A stretch of 64,000 nucleotides of DNA from Globodera rostochiensis (GCA_018350325.1 JAEVLN010000008.1:2046001-2110000); one strand, 5' to 3'. Counted from the first letter of the stretch, positions 22,965-35,751 are shown. A program made the numbers and translations. The notes: a model not told the origin generated them from the letters alone.

Positions 22965-25185
22965 ATGTCTCATTGTCTGCAAGAACCCTCCAAAATCCAC
23001 GAAGGTGTTTTTGCTATTGTACGAAAAGTTGGAGGGGAGCAGCTTCGTCTGTGTCGTTTGTTAAGCGGTCAACGTGTGTTGATTGAACGACTGAGTTTTG
23101 ATCCGAAAAACACAATTGGTCATTTCTATGGAATGTTTGAGGTGCAATTTCATAAAATGGTTTTAAAGGAAAGATTAATAATTAGCATAATACTTTCTCT
23201 ATTCTTCTTAAGGTAAGTGGTGGCGGTGACACACTCTGTCCTGTCCAATATAACTCAATTCCAATTGTAATTCCTCACGAATCGACAAATGGAACCAGAA
23301 AAAGGAGACATGAAGACGGTAAGGAGTGAATATTCAACTAATGATTCAAAATCTAACATACGAGTCGCACAAACGCTTTGATCTGCTGTTTTATTCAGAA
23401 TGCAATCAGCAGTTAACAGGCAATCAAATTATGAGCCTTAAGGAGGGCGGAATTACAACCGACGATTTGGTACGAGTTTATATAATACAAATATTTTCAT
23501 TGACATCTCCGGAGAGAGAGGGGGTATTCTTTTTGAGCATTAATGAGTTGAGAATTACAAAAAGTACAAATATTTTTGACCGTGGGGGGGGGGGGGGTTG
23601 GGAGGCCTCGTTTCTCTCCCGAAATTCAAAGCTTAAGTTATAAAAATGTATTAAGGTTTCCAAGTTGGTCAATGGAAACTCTAGCTTCCAATCGCGCACC
23701 AAATTTTCCAAAGAAAAATATATGCGGAAGAAGGCTCAAAAGCACTCGGTTTACGGTTTTTTGTTCTAAGCTTCTCCATTTTAAAACCTAAAGTTTAGGA
23801 CCGGATTATTGTTTTGAAACCGAACATTCGCCTGCTGTCCAAATGCTATTACCGGAAGGACCCCGAGAAACTCGGACATTTGAGGTTAAAACAAATAATA
23901 ACACCGATTTCAGCCTATATGGTTTTACCTGGTAATCCCTTCAGAATTGATCAGCTTGGTTTGATGCTCCAGCTTTCTGGCCTCCACTCCGGTCAATGCA
24001 ACGCTTTTGTCTTCGATCAAGTTCCCGACATCTCAGTTTTTGTGCTATTTTATTGATTTTGTGTCTTAAGGTGCTTGGACTGCTTGGCGCCGCTGTGTTG
24101 GAAAGAATAAGTTCGCATGGTCACTGCATTTTTGTCCATCGTGGCGATTGGCCTCAATCAATTCCGTGCCTTGAGTTATTCTCTTCGAATAAACAGGTGC
24201 CAAAAAATCCAAATTAAAAAAGCCCAACCATACAGTAAATAGTAGGAGGGGGGGGGGGCATTATAGCGTCCATCATTGCACTTAAGAAATTGAACGGACT
24301 TTTGACATTGCGAATCACAACACTGATGAAGAGTGACGTTGGACAGAGTCGGACTGATAGCCAAAGAAACGCTGAGGGGGAGGGGATGGCGGTAGAGAAA
24401 TCGACAGGGGAGGAGGAGGATGACAAGGGGGTAAATTTGCTTATTTGTTTTCGGTGTAATGATTTTTATTTTTTCCTAAAATCATTTGGAGAATAAAGAC
24501 GGCGAATTCTTACTGGAACGTCGGGAACAGCAATTGCAGAAAAGACTCGAGAGAGAGGAGGGTGAACGGCGAGCGATGGAAATAATCCGACCCATCGAGG
24601 AGGACGGAGGAAAAATCGACTCCATTTGCATGGCGATTCGGTTGGAAAGGGTTATATTGTTCCTCAACTTTTTATTTTCCCCCTACCCAGAACCGTTGAT
24701 CCAGTGGATATCCTCCAAAAGGTGTACAAAGGCCTTCGTCTGTCCGGAACAGTTGTAATTTACTGCCCGGTAAAACAGGTCTTTCCCAAAAGCGGAGTTT
24801 GTTATACCAAAGGCGTTCCTTTTGCAGCATTTGCTTAACGCGTGGAAATGGCTCAAATCCGTCGGTTCCGCCGTGGACATTCAGCTAAGCCAACAATTCT
24901 TTCGTTCCCACCAAGTGCTCTCCAACAGAACGCATCCGATCATGCAGCAACATGTATACACTACAAAAACTTTATACACTATCGAATCGAACCCGGGATT
25001 TTTTTTTTTGAAAAAATCACCCAGTTTAGCAGTTGACCTGGTCTTATGCTTTATCTCTTACAAATTAGGTTTCTGGCGGTTATGTGCTTTATGCAATAAA
25101 AGTGCTTCCTCCCGAGCCGCATCGAATACACCAGAGGACGATGAATAAAGAAATGTTGGTAAAACATTCTCGAGTCGATCAATGA
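22965..25185 (+). CDS. trmt6: tRNA (adenine-58-N1)-methyltransferase non-catalytic subunit TRM6
   Basis: Partner of TRM61 in the nuclear enzyme that makes m1A58 in the T-loop of tRNAs; TRM6 binds tRNA and lacks catalysis. Seen: MSHCLQEPSKIHEGVFAIVRK, DPKNTIGHFYGMFEV (human NVIGHSYGTAFEV), NQQLTGNQIMSLKEGGITTDDLV, KYMRKKAQKHS, IRLLSKCYYRKDPEKLGHLR, IDQLGLMLQLSGLHSGQ, LGLLGAAVLERISSHG, the charged linker LERREQQLQKRLEREEGERR, PVDILQKVYKGLRLSG, LLNAWKWLKSVG, LSNRTHPIMQQH, and a final exon SGGYVLYAIKVLPPEPHRIH. The ATG follows TTTTCATTTAG directly, a likely spliced-leader acceptor. One intron (about 23581-23597) holds a G run. Stop TGA 25183-25185; convergent with the DLG gene. Confidence 0.9.
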
Positions 25186-25709
25186 TTGAAAAGCAGGGTG
25201 TCTAAACGCCAGGGAACCTCTTCATAAAAGAATTTTGCGGACACTCAAAAGGGCAGCATTTTAGAAAGGTGAAAATGGGCCGATAAATACAGAGAACGTC
25301 AAAAGAAAGTCATATTTTTATTTTCATATTTTACAACATTAGGGATTGACGCGGACACCCAGCGACACGAATTTGCAGACCCGATTTTTGCAAATTTTAT
25401 TCTATTTTAAGTTCTCAATGATTAGAAATAAATTACAACAAGATGGAGTAAGTACCAAAAGGTTTAGTTTTAAATGCCAATAAAAGTTAGGCTGGTCAGC
25501 AAAAGTCGTGTCGCGGCAACCCCTGAAATGAGCGTTTGTTTTTGTTATGGTTCTGTTTGCATTTAAATTCATAGATTCACAGCAATTATTATTAAAATAA
25601 ATCAAAGTACACAATTGTTTCTGTTTCACGCTTATTTTACAATATTTAAATGAATTATTAATGGAAATGCTGTTTTGAAGATTTTACCGCCTTTCCTCCA
25701 TTTCTGTTT

Positions 25710-27563
25710 TTATCGGTAGTTCTGCTGCTGTTGGGCTCTTTCCAGTTTGTCTTCGAAGTCGCTGAACTCTCTGGGTCTGAACTGTAGCAGCACCTGCACT
25801 TGGGAGCCCGGTGGGATTGCTTTCAGCGCAACGGCCGCCTCTCCATGGGTTGCCATCGACAAATTCACATCATTGACACGCAACAGCACGTCGCCCTGAG
25901 TTTTGCTCTTTCGAAATGACAAAACTGTTCCACACCTTTCGAATGTTTCCTGTTTGGTCAGCGGCGCCGCCGGGCGCTACGCGCGTAATGTAAACGGGTT
26001 CGCCGTCTTCTCCGCCCACAATGTTAAAACCAAATCCCATTTCGCCCTTTCGAATGGAAACCCTCAAAATCGTCCATCAGAAGAAGCATTTCAACCGATC
26101 GTTACCATCGTGGTTGTCTTCCCGGATCAGTTGGTGCAGGAGCGAATGGGGTCATTTGTTGCTGTGCCGGAAGTGGAGGCTGCGGCTGTACGGTTACCCG
26201 TCTTGGCAAAGTGCCCGTCGCATTGGGTGAGTTGGGGAAATTTGCTGTCACATTGACTGGCAGTTGGTGGAGGGACTCTGAAACGCATAAACTTATGCAA
26301 TGTGAAAAGTCCATTTTGAATGGGCGGGCGGTCGTACGAGAACGGACGGGGGGCTGAAGTGTCAGCGATCGGCTGTCCGACGCAACTCCGCTCAGCGATC
26401 GTTGGAAGCCTCCGCCCGCGAGGATGGACTCGCTCAAGTGGCTTTGGCTCAGCGACTTTTGCACTGTCGGCTGCTTGAGACGCTTGACTAGCTAGAAAAA
26501 ACTGATTATTTTTAAAATAAGAGTGATTCCCACCAATCGGACGAAAGTGCCCGCATTTCTCAAGGCCTGCACTGCGTATTCGTGGTCTCGGTTGGCCGTC
26601 TCCCAATCGTTGACAAACAGAATCACATCGCCGACTTGAATTCGTCCGTCTTTCTGCACGGCGCCCTAAAACCCCAATTTTAAGAAAATCTTCTCTTTGT
26701 AATGTTTTCACCCCGGTCGAAATATCTGTCACACGAATGTATCTGTCACTATACACTAAATCCGGCTCACGATCACGGCCTCCGCTTATTGAAAAACCAA
26801 GTCCGGTTTTGGACACGTCCAGAAGCACTTCTTCCACTTCCCATTCTTGGCCTGACTCGTCCACAAGTCGATTGACCTGTGGGGGAATCAAACATCAAAC
26901 AATGCGTCAAGGGTAACGAAAGAGAAAGCGTCAACTGGAGAAGTCTGCAAGAAGGAGCCAGGATCGCCAAGAAATGAACGTCGGGACGAGGGCCGAATAG
27001 GGGAACGAAGAGGGGGCTGAGGATGGCCTTGAGGGGACGCCGTAGGGATGTGGAGGGTGGGCACGGAAGTGCCAGCGGGGGAACGCTCCCAACGTGCGGC
27101 AAAGCGGCGCGACTCGAATATCTGAGACGGAGCAATTAAGCGGACAGAACGAAAACAAACAAAAAATGAATGGAAAGAACTGAACTCACTTTATCGCCCA
27201 GGGCAATTCTCTCATTCAATAGAACATTATCATAGAAATCGTGAATATCTGTAAAGGTAGGGGAAGGGGGGAGGGGAGAGCTTCTATTGTACTTTAGGTC
27301 CCAAACAAATACCGCAAAGTGCGTTGAAGAGAGAGTGTTTGAAGACGTTGATCACCTAAATTGCAAAAAGAGAATATTATTTCATGGCCGAGAGATTATT
27401 TCAATTATCATAAATTAAGCTTCACCCGTTCAATGGCCATCTTCAGCTCAGCATCCGATGGTCTGAATAGCTCTGCATGGTATTCCTCCAACATCTCCAA
27501 TGATCGGTGAACGTCTGACAGGCGAAGATTGCAAATAAAGGTTAGAGGGGACACAAATTCCAT
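25710..27563 (-). CDS. DLG-type scaffold protein with L27 and two PDZ domains, no SH3/GUK
   Basis: Membrane-associated scaffold related to Discs large. Seen: an L27 domain ([18 protein letters not shown]...[33 protein letters not shown]), a Pro/Ser/Arg linker, PDZ-A ([22 protein letters not shown] ... [20 protein letters not shown] ... [15 protein letters not shown]), a 100-residue linker, and PDZ-B ([59 protein letters not shown]). PDZ-B matches the third PDZ of DLG proteins and is followed by [20 protein letters not shown] and a stop at 25710. DLG proteins usually have three PDZ, SH3 and guanylate-kinase modules; one PDZ, SH3 and GUK are missing, and only 525 bp separate the stop from TRM6. 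The ATG at 27563 is in frame with L27, but an earlier exon is possible. Confidence 0.83.
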
Positions 27564-28409
27564 CCATTGGACAAACCTTTTCTTGGCATTTGTTACAGCA
27601 ATAGCGATCGCCTTCGATTTGGATTTTGTATAATAAATGCGTTGTCTAATTGATCGATTGGAACTGAAGGAAGGGACTGGTTTTTGGAGGAGTGTGGAAT
27701 GATGGGTGGTATAGAAAACAGCGGGGACTATTGCGTGTCTGTTGTTGTTTGGCTGACTGCCACCCACCAACACTGATCAGTTCGGAGAATTGGTAATCAC
27801 CAAAAAGGGGGGGGGGAATTGGACCCAGAAAGGGGAAAAGGAGAAGAAAATCAGAGAGAATTGTGAGAAATCCAATAAAAAGCCTAAAAATAAACACATA
27901 AATGCATTATATGATGACAGTGCGGGTTGTCAAGACGACAATAACAAAACAAAACAAAAAAAGCAAAACGGACAAAGTGTTTAGGGAATTCGGAATATTT
28001 TGTACAAAAGAAATGGACGGTCAATCGGCGGGTCAATTTGTTTGTTTTCAATAGCCCAATAAGAGGCTGTTTATTGTTCTATTCGGTAGTAAAGGTCGGA
28101 GAGACCACAGGGGCGGCAGCCGAAGGCCTTCCGCTTAGGCAGGTCGAGCGAGATGGGACTGGGCGGGTCCGTGGCGCGAGGGGTAGAAGGGCGGAAGCGC
28201 AAACAAAATATAACATTCATTCCCACCCAACCCATTCCCCCATAAGCCATAAACACATAAAGCCCCAGGTACAAATGTTACTTATGTATTATCTCAGCAA
28301 ATGACGAACAACAGCTAATGAAAAGAATTTTATGGCTGGAGGCATTAAAGTAAAGCTGAAGAAGGAAATTGGGAATAAGAAAAGACGTACATCAGAAAAT
28401 GGATTGAAT

Positions 28410-28605
28410 CAGTGTTTCGATGACCGGATGACCTAACCGGAGTCCAGGCACGGAATTCCGCCCACAGGGATACCGCTATCGACATTTTTGGTCTCGGAAT
28501 TCGATTCTGCCCGAGGGTCGGTCGGTGTCAGGTCACTTTTGATGACCGGACTTTGCCGGCCAGGTCAGGCCATTCTAGCAAAAAGGTCGGTCATCGAAAC
28601 AACTG
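28410..28605. mobile_element. MITE-like element with CAGTG...CACTG-type inverted ends
   Basis: The left end CAGTGTTTCGATGACCG (28410) and the right end, read inverted, CAGTTGTTTCGATGACCG (28605) are near-identical over about 17 bp and bound 196 bp without an open frame. The CAGTG-type terminus is hAT-like, but I could not see a clean 8-bp duplication. The wider spacer 27564-29632 also has a G run (27808), a C run (28731-28745) and the repeats listed separately; no gene was seen in it. Confidence 0.5.
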
Positions 28606-29129
28606 AATTGGATGCGTTAGGAAGATGAGGCGAGTGACTTCTTCAAATGGACTGATGAGCTGTTCTCCGCCATCCCTCCCTTCTCTCTAATGGTTATTCG
28701 TCGTCGTCCTTGTAGCTTTTCAACCTTTCTCCCCCCCCCCCCCCCTCCATCCCCTTGAGATGCAAAGGTAAAGGGCGTCTCGTTGACGGTCGGAGGAGGA
28801 ATTCCCCCTCTTCGTCTTTACCAAAGCTGGACCTTGACCATGAATAACCCTAACCCCTCTCCTTTCCCCTTCCCTTCTCATCTTCATCGGTCGATCTGCT
28901 GAATTCCGCTAATACTGACCATCAACAAGGTACGTCGGTCAGCAACAATTCCTGTTTTCAGATTTATAATGCATCGGCTTGTTGAAAAGAAAAAGTAATT
29001 TGAAGTAGAAGAGACGATAAATGGGTAATTTTCTTACAAAATAAATACACACCATCCGATTTCGAACTCGATTATACCTTTGAGAAAGAAATAATGAAAA
29101 TGTTTTTAACTTTGAACTTCTACTAGTCA

Positions 29130-29216
29130 CTTTATATTTGGGGAGCGGTTCCTGAACTTCCCGAGCCACGTGGGCCGGCGCGGAGTCCTGTTGGAAATCC
29201 TCTCCCGCTGTTGAAA
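29130..29216 (-). pseudogene. Tc1/mariner transposase remnant
   Basis: The minus strand encodes DFQQDSAPAHVAREVQEPL, which matches the FQQD-x-APAH block around the second catalytic Asp of Tc1/mariner transposases. Sequence on either side does not continue the protein, so this is a short relic. Confidence 0.5.
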
Positions 29217-29291
29217 GTGCCCGTATTTTTAAAAATTTGGTTCTCTTAACAAACTGAGTCAGAAATGCAAAATTTTCTCGGCACCGCCGAC
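29217..29291. repeat. Dispersed AT-rich repeat, copy 1
   Basis: This stretch (GCCCGTATTTTTAAAAATTT, GGTT, CTTAACAAACTGAGTCA, CAAAATTTTCTCGGCACCGC) aligns, with small gaps, to the reverse complement of about 63241-63325, which lies inside the hAT-like element at the right of the window. A shorter match occurs in the p47 intron at about 55508-55540. Confidence 0.6.
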
Positions 29292-29304
29292 CCCCCTGCT
29301 CCCT

Positions 29305-29461
29305 GGGCCCGTATGCAAAGAACGGGGTAAGGGTAAGGTTACCCTCCGCTGCGGGTAACCTTACCCGTTACCCGTATTCAATGAACTACCCCGAGTTGTG
29401 GGTTAAGTTACCCGGGTAACCTTACCTGGGTAACTTTACCCCGTTCTTTGCATACGGGCCC
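29305..29461. mobile_element. 157-bp foldback MITE
   Basis: GGGCCCGTATGCAAAGAACG followed by GGGTAA at the left (29305) is repeated inverted at the right, ending at 29461, a perfect inverted repeat of about 26 bp. The interior is made of GGTAAC/GTTACC units that also self-pair. No open frame and no clear target duplication. Confidence 0.65.
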
Positions 29462-29632
29462 TGAAGTGAAGCAGAATTCGCAACAAAAAAAAAGAGGATT
29501 TTTGAAAATGCTTTAACAAAAATTGGCGCTCAGATGGGAAACGCCATCTGATCTGCTCATTCAAATGCTGTACATTTGTATGTGTCAGCAGATTTATTCC
29601 CTTACAAATTAGAAATATTAATTGTGCATAAA

Positions 29633-32600
29633 ATGGACAAAAGTATTTCTCAGCATCATTCGCAGCAGTTTAGCAAAACTACTAAAGGTACAATGCTTTA
29701 TATTTAAAAAAGGGGCTTAATACACATTTTAAAAACTTCATAAGTGGAGGGCAGATTTTTATTGCTAAAAGCCTTTTTGGTTTTTTCTAGATAGCGAAAA
29801 ATCAGTTTAAGCAATCAAATACCCTTGAGTCTTGGTTTTTAAAATATTTGGATCGGTTTTAAACGGATGGTTTTTAGCTTTGACGGGGGATGCCAATGAT
29901 AATGGGAAATGTTCCCATAAAGTGATCATGAAGGATATGTGCTGCATCTGTGGCAGGAATCTTAGACCGTATGTGAAGTTGGCATTGACAAAAAAGCATT
30001 TACATTAAACTTAAGGGAAGGCGGTTTCTCGGGCGAACGCAATGAACCAACGACGGCCAACGTTTCAATGATTCACCACGTTCCCGAGTTGGTGGTCTCC
30101 AAGGAGGTATACCATTCATTAATTAAAGGTTTACCTCTTAATAAATCCATGAACAGCCCAATTTTGAAATAATTTGTGTTCATCTTTTGGGTAATTTTTT
30201 CGAAAAATTATTCTTATTTCTTAAGAAACTGTTCCTAGGGGTTTCGGAGGGCGTAGAAGCCAAACTGTCCATTTCAATCATTTTTGAATCCCGAATTCAA
30301 TCGAATATTTGACTGACAATTCCGGTTTTAAGGATGGAATTTATATGTTCTAAAACTCAGCATTCTTACAATAAAATAAATTTTGGCTTAATGTAAAAAC
30401 AAGGACAGAATGTAAGTCAATTTTATGATCATAGAGAGGTTCGGCGCGGGAAATTTAACAATTTTTGTTAAAAAATCCCCTCAAAATTTGGCCAAGGCAT
30501 GCCACCGTTTAGATAGCCGACGAGTTGGGTGCGCGTGACCACGAGAACATTTTGCGTCAAAGAAGGCTCATTCTCCTGCTCGACCTCGACCAAACGCTTG
30601 TCCACACAGCAAACAGACCGTTGAGGGCAGAGGAAATGGGCGCTTCAGTTGACTTTTTTTAAAAAATAAATTGCAATATTTCTTTTAGGATTTAACCGTT
30701 TATCGACTGAATGGATGCACATTTTGCACGAAAATTCGTCCAAATACAAGAAAACTTCTTGACCACCTGAACAATTTGTTTGAAATGCACATCGTTACCT
30801 TTGGTTCTCTTTCTTTTTTAAAACAAAACGGTTTAAAACTTTTTCTAAAAGGTCAACGAATGTATGCGCACAAAATTGCAGAATTATTGGACCCTCAAAG
30901 AAAATATTTTGACTATCGCATACTTTCGAGGGACGAATTGTTGAGCAGGTGAAAATTTATATTACTGAAATATTTTACAATTATATTTTTAATTTTGTTT
31001 TGTCTGCAGCATGCACAAAACAGGCAATTTGAAGGCGCTTTTCCCTTGCAGTGAACAAATGATTTTGATGTTGGACGATCGACCGGATGTTTGGATGCAT
31101 TCCGATGCCCTCATTCGAGTGAGTTAACTTCTACCTTTAGTTGTAAAGATTGTATACTAAGTTTAGGTCAAACCCTACCGATTTTTCATGGAAGTTGGCG
31201 ATATCAATGCTCCGCCACAGGAACTGCTCGACTCTGTGGAAACTTCGGATGGTCTTGATAAAGCACGGAATTTGGGCGAGGAAGAATTGGTAAGTTTTCA
31301 ACTTTTTGACCAACTTTGTTCATCACATAACCAATGCTGAAATTGGAATCTAAATCCAAGAAGGAAGAGTCAGCACATCGCCAGTTACTGTTGAAGGACG
31401 GAGAAGAAAATGCGCAAACAAAAGAAAGAGAGCAAACGACGGACGAAAAGACAATGGCCAAAAGCGCGAGTGAAAGCGGAATGGCGGAGAATCGTCCAGA
31501 GACTGTGGAGAGAACTTTAACTGAACCAATAGGCGCCATTGTCGACGAGGACAATGCATTGGTACACGTCGAGCGAGTGCTGTCGGAGGTTTGAGTCAGA
31601 CGGACGACGTTGATGGCAAATCATTATTCCCATTTTAAGGTGCATTCGTTGTTCTATCAACAATATGACAAGGATAAAAAGGTTTGTTTTTATTTAATTT
31701 AATACATTTATTTCACTCACTCTCAGATTCCCGACGTGAAACGCATTTTGGCTTGGCTGCGTTTCCAAGTGCTTTGTGGCGAGCACATTGTCTTCTCTGG
31801 CATTATTCCCCTCGGTGTCGATGTCAAAGCATGCGAAATTTACCGAATGTGCACTCGTTTCGGGGCGAAAGTTGGTGATCGAATTGTGGAGCGAAAAACG
31901 ACGGTGTTAGTGGCGGCGCGAGCAGCAACAGAGTAATCGATCCGCCTTTATGTGTATTCTTACAAATTTTATTTCACCATTCTTAAGGAAATTTCGTCAC
32001 GCGCAACGTCTTCGTATTCCCATAGTGAGCACTTTGTGGTTGGACGCCTGCTTTGAACGGTGGCAAAGGGTTGACAAAAGGGACTTTCTCTTTCGTGAGG
32101 AGGACGAACAGCAAACGTCGGCGCCATCGGGGGAAAGCAAATTCAATGAACAGGAGGAGGGCGCAGGGCTGAGGAAGCGCATGGCCGAAAACAAAACAGC
32201 GGAAATGGCCGGAAGTTCTGAGGAGGCTGCGGAAGGTTACGAACAAATACCGTTGGTTGACTATCAAAGAGGGGCGGGAGAGACTCCACCTCCTCCGAAT
32301 TGGCAAATTGTTTTTTGTGAAAACGAAATTCGAATAGGTAACCTGTTTTCAATAACTACTATTTGTTGCAGTTAAACGACACCGTCTCAGCAGTATCAGT
32401 CTCTGTCTTGACGAGAAAATGGATCATTTTGCCCAAATGGACACAATTAGTACAAAGACACTCCACGAGATGGAAAGTGAGGTGAATGAACATTGGAAAC
32501 TCAGAAAGTTTTGAATTACAAAATTATCGTTTATTTTTTTTGTTAGCACGTGAAATGATAATTTTAGTAATCGGAGTTTAGGTTGACAGTGTATTGTCTG

Positions 32601-32979
32601 ATGGGGACGAAAATGACGACAATGAAGACAAAACCAATGACGACGGCGAATCTTCCACGACATCAGCTGATTATTCTGAAACAGGAGAGGCATTTACTGT
32701 TGACAGTGACCGTCGGAACGAGGTAAAAGTGACGAAAGGGCAATTTCAAATAAAACACTAATTAAGGAAGAAACGGGAAGGGAATTCACAGACTATGGGG
32801 ACGAAGATACGACGCGCGACTCAACCGAGCAGGATGACGAGGTCATTGACAAATTTTGGTCCGCTACTTTTACTTTATAGGACGGCTTATACGACGAATT
32901 GGCAGACGATTTGGAAGAACAAATGCAGGGGCAAAAGAGAGATGAACGATTTGATGAAGAGGGCACTGGAAATGGATAG
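29633..32979 (+). CDS. fcp-1: RNA polymerase II CTD phosphatase FCP1
   Basis: FCP1 removes Ser2/Ser5 phosphates from the Pol II tail and recycles the polymerase. Seen in order: a short N-terminus from ATG 29633 (MDKSISQHHSQQ), KCSHKVIMKDMCCICGRNLR, ANVSMIHHVPELVVSKE, the catalytic DxDxT exon RLILLLDLDQTLVHTANRP, CTFCTKIRPNTRKLLDHLNN, EMHIVTFG|QRMYAHKIAELLDP, YRILSRDELL, KTGNLKALFPCSEQMILMLDDRPDVW, GDINAPPQEL, then a BRCT domain (RILAWLRFQVLCGEHIVFSG ... TLWLDACFERWQRVDK) and an acidic tail (DGLYDELADDLEEQM) to TAG 32977-32979. At least nine short introns. The N-terminal lipoyl-like domain of other FCP1 proteins is reduced or missed. Convergent with DDX47, 110 bp apart. Confidence 0.9.
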
Positions 32980-33088
32980 CCAACAAAGACCTTAAATTCA
33001 TTTTATTTTTTCAATGCATCAAATCATTTCGCATTTATTTTTGCAGAATCAATAACAAATAAAAAGCAACAACGTGAACATTCACCAA

Positions 33089-35350
33089 TTAGTTGCGTCC
33101 GTTTCTCCGCCTGTCCGACTTCACCATCGCTTTTTGATGCTTTCGCGCGGGTTCCAATTCATCGTCCCCGTCCCCAATTCTCCGCTTTTGCCCCTTTTTA
33201 TCTAACATTTCCTTGTAGCGCTAACAGAAAACAATTGAAATTTAATTTAAAATAAATAATTTTACGTTTGCCGCAATTCTGCCCGCTTCTGAAACCCTTT
33301 CGACCTAAATGCGTTAGCCGGGATTAATTGAAATTTAGCCGATTCTTACCAATTGCATCACGTCCTCGTGGTTTAATTCAAGGGCATCGAGTCGTTTGCC
33401 TATTGAATTCTCCACCCTTTGGTAAGTCTCCACATCGTATTGAGTCACTATTGTAAGCGCTATTCCGGACTTTAAAAAATCAAAGTATTAATCTTGAATT
33501 ACAAACCGTGGAATAAATTTTAGAATGATCCAAAATTAAAAATCAATTAAAAAATGCACCCTTTCCTTTCACCTTTCCCGCCCGCGCTGTTCGACCGACT
33601 CGATGAACATAGTCTTTAGAGTGTTGAGGCACATCATAGTTGACGACCATGTCCACGTTGGGAATGTCGAGACCTAAAAAGCCGGTCCTTTCACATTCAA
33701 AACTTCTAAAAATAAATGCCTCGCGACGCGACATCCGTGCAGACGAGGATTGGTCGGTCTCTTTTTTTAAACTTATACAACGCCTCCAATCGTTTCGGTT
33801 GCGACATTTGGCCATGGAGGGAAATCGCACCAAAGCCCAAATGTCGCAGCATCAACGACAATTTGACCGCACTGGCACAAGTACTCGCGAACACAATCGC
33901 CGTATTCCCCGCTTTTTCGTTGAGTAAATGCACCAAATAAGCCTCCTGAATATTGAAAATAAGCACAAAAACATCAATTTGCTGTTTGACGGACACAATT
34001 ACCTTGTATTTGAAGGGAATGAACAGCATATTCTGGATGAGCGTGCTTACCGTTTGATACTTCAGCGAAAGTTCAACTCTCTCCGGTTTTTTGAGATGAG
34101 CTCTTTCCAATTTGGACACCTAAAATTGCAATGTGCCAATTCCAAGGCAACAAAGTTTAGAATGCAAACCAACAACCTTTTGGGTCATAGTTGCCGAAAA
34201 TAGATAAGTTTTTCGTGCCTTCGGCAACACTTTAATAATTTTGTCTAATTCCACTTCAAAGTCCATGTTCAATATTCGGTCGGCCTCATCCAAGACAAGA
34301 AATTTCACGGGACGCAGATCGAAGCCTTTTGTATTCTCCAAATGGTCGACAAGACGACCTGGCGTGGCTTAAAATGAACATTAGCCAAAAGGGTAAAAAC
34401 GCTGGAGGGGTCAAATCATACCAACAATAATGTGCGGCCTTTTTGCTAAAGAAAGTGCCTGGGAAGACATATCAATGCCGCCAACTATTGTACCTTAAAA
34501 TAAAAAAGAAATTGCAACACATCATTTTTTTATCAATATTTTTCGCATTTTTTTTTAGCTTTCACATTGAAAATAACTTTCAAGAACAAAAAAGTAAAAA
34601 TCTATTTAGAAGCACCCCATCGCAGCTTTAAAATTGCACTTACAGACAACAAGCCCAATTGTTGCTCCGAGTGCTTCAAACTGTTCACTTATTTGGAAAG
34701 CAAGTTCCCTTGTTGGGGCCAAAACGAGGGCAAAAAGCTGCTGTGGAGCATCCATTAGTGCTTGTAGAATGGGCAAGGCAAATGCTCCGGTTTTTCCCGA
34801 ACTAATTAAAAACAGAAAGTTTAAATCCTTTAATTGGCAATCCTTCAGAATGAGAATCCCTAAAATAAGGAAAAATGGAGTTCAGATTCGTGTTCTACGT
34901 CTCTTAAAACTACTTGAAGCATCTTTTTACGAATTCTCAAATAATTTTCATTTTTTTTGAGAAAAAATCGGGATCCCCATTCTCCATGATTAATTACCCA
35001 GTTTCAGCCAATCCAATTATGTCGCGACCGCTCAGAGCCAACGGAATGACTTTTTGCTGAATAGGCATAGGTTTTGTCCATCCGAGACTCTCACACGCAT
35101 TGCAAAGCTCTCCATTAATCCCCTAAATGAATTAGCAATTCTATGTCGAATAAGCGCATCGTTATTTAATTTAGCAAAATATTACCAATTCCTCAAACGT
35201 AACGTGCGGTTGATTCTGTTGAATCTCTTTTGTTGTATCAGCGTCATGTTCACAACTCCCCTGGTCTTCATCTTTGCGCTCTTCAAGCTTTGCTAGCTTT
35301 TTCTTCAATTTATCTGACAGATTAATCAAATCCTCCTTTTGGTTGCTCAT
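33089..35350 (-). CDS. ddx47: DEAD-box RNA helicase DDX47/RRP3
   Basis: Nucleolar ATP-dependent helicase for 18S rRNA processing. ATG at 35350: [20 protein letters not shown], an acidic segment, a Q-motif region ([22 protein letters not shown]), GLAETG|SGKTGAF (motif I cut by an intron), [109 protein letters not shown] and [11 protein letters not shown]. The DDX47-type end follows ([20 protein letters not shown]) with a basic tail RRRNGRN and TAA at 33089-33091. All helicase motifs are intact. The 5' end faces the TBC gene across 400 bp, probably a shared promoter region. Confidence 0.92.
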
Positions 35351-35751
35351 TTTTGTTGCTGTTTGTAAAAAAAATCAAAATAAAAGAAAATCCTTATTAA
35401 CTTATGATTTAAACAGGCGGTGGAAATTTAATTTTAACTTTTAAAGTAGAACACAACAAACCGCGTTGCCTTTTTGCCTCGAGCCCCATTTCGAATATTT
35501 AATGAAAAACACTTTGCCAAAGGGATTTACACTAATTAGAGTTACATTTTCATTTTCATTTTTCCCCCTTTGGGTGAAGTGTAAACGGGAAACTGTTAAA
35601 GATTTTGCTGTTTTTTCAAAATATTGCTAGAATCACTGAAATTGTCTAATTAGGTAATCATTAGTTTTAACATTATTATAAATCAAAATATACGTTTTAT
35701 AAGTTTAAGCCTTTAAAACACTGAGTTTGATACATACATATTTAAGAAACG

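Noticed and set aside
29305..29461. Rho-type or bacterial terminator-like hairpin
   Set aside because: Context is a eukaryotic spacer and the inverted repeat has transposon-like perfect ends.
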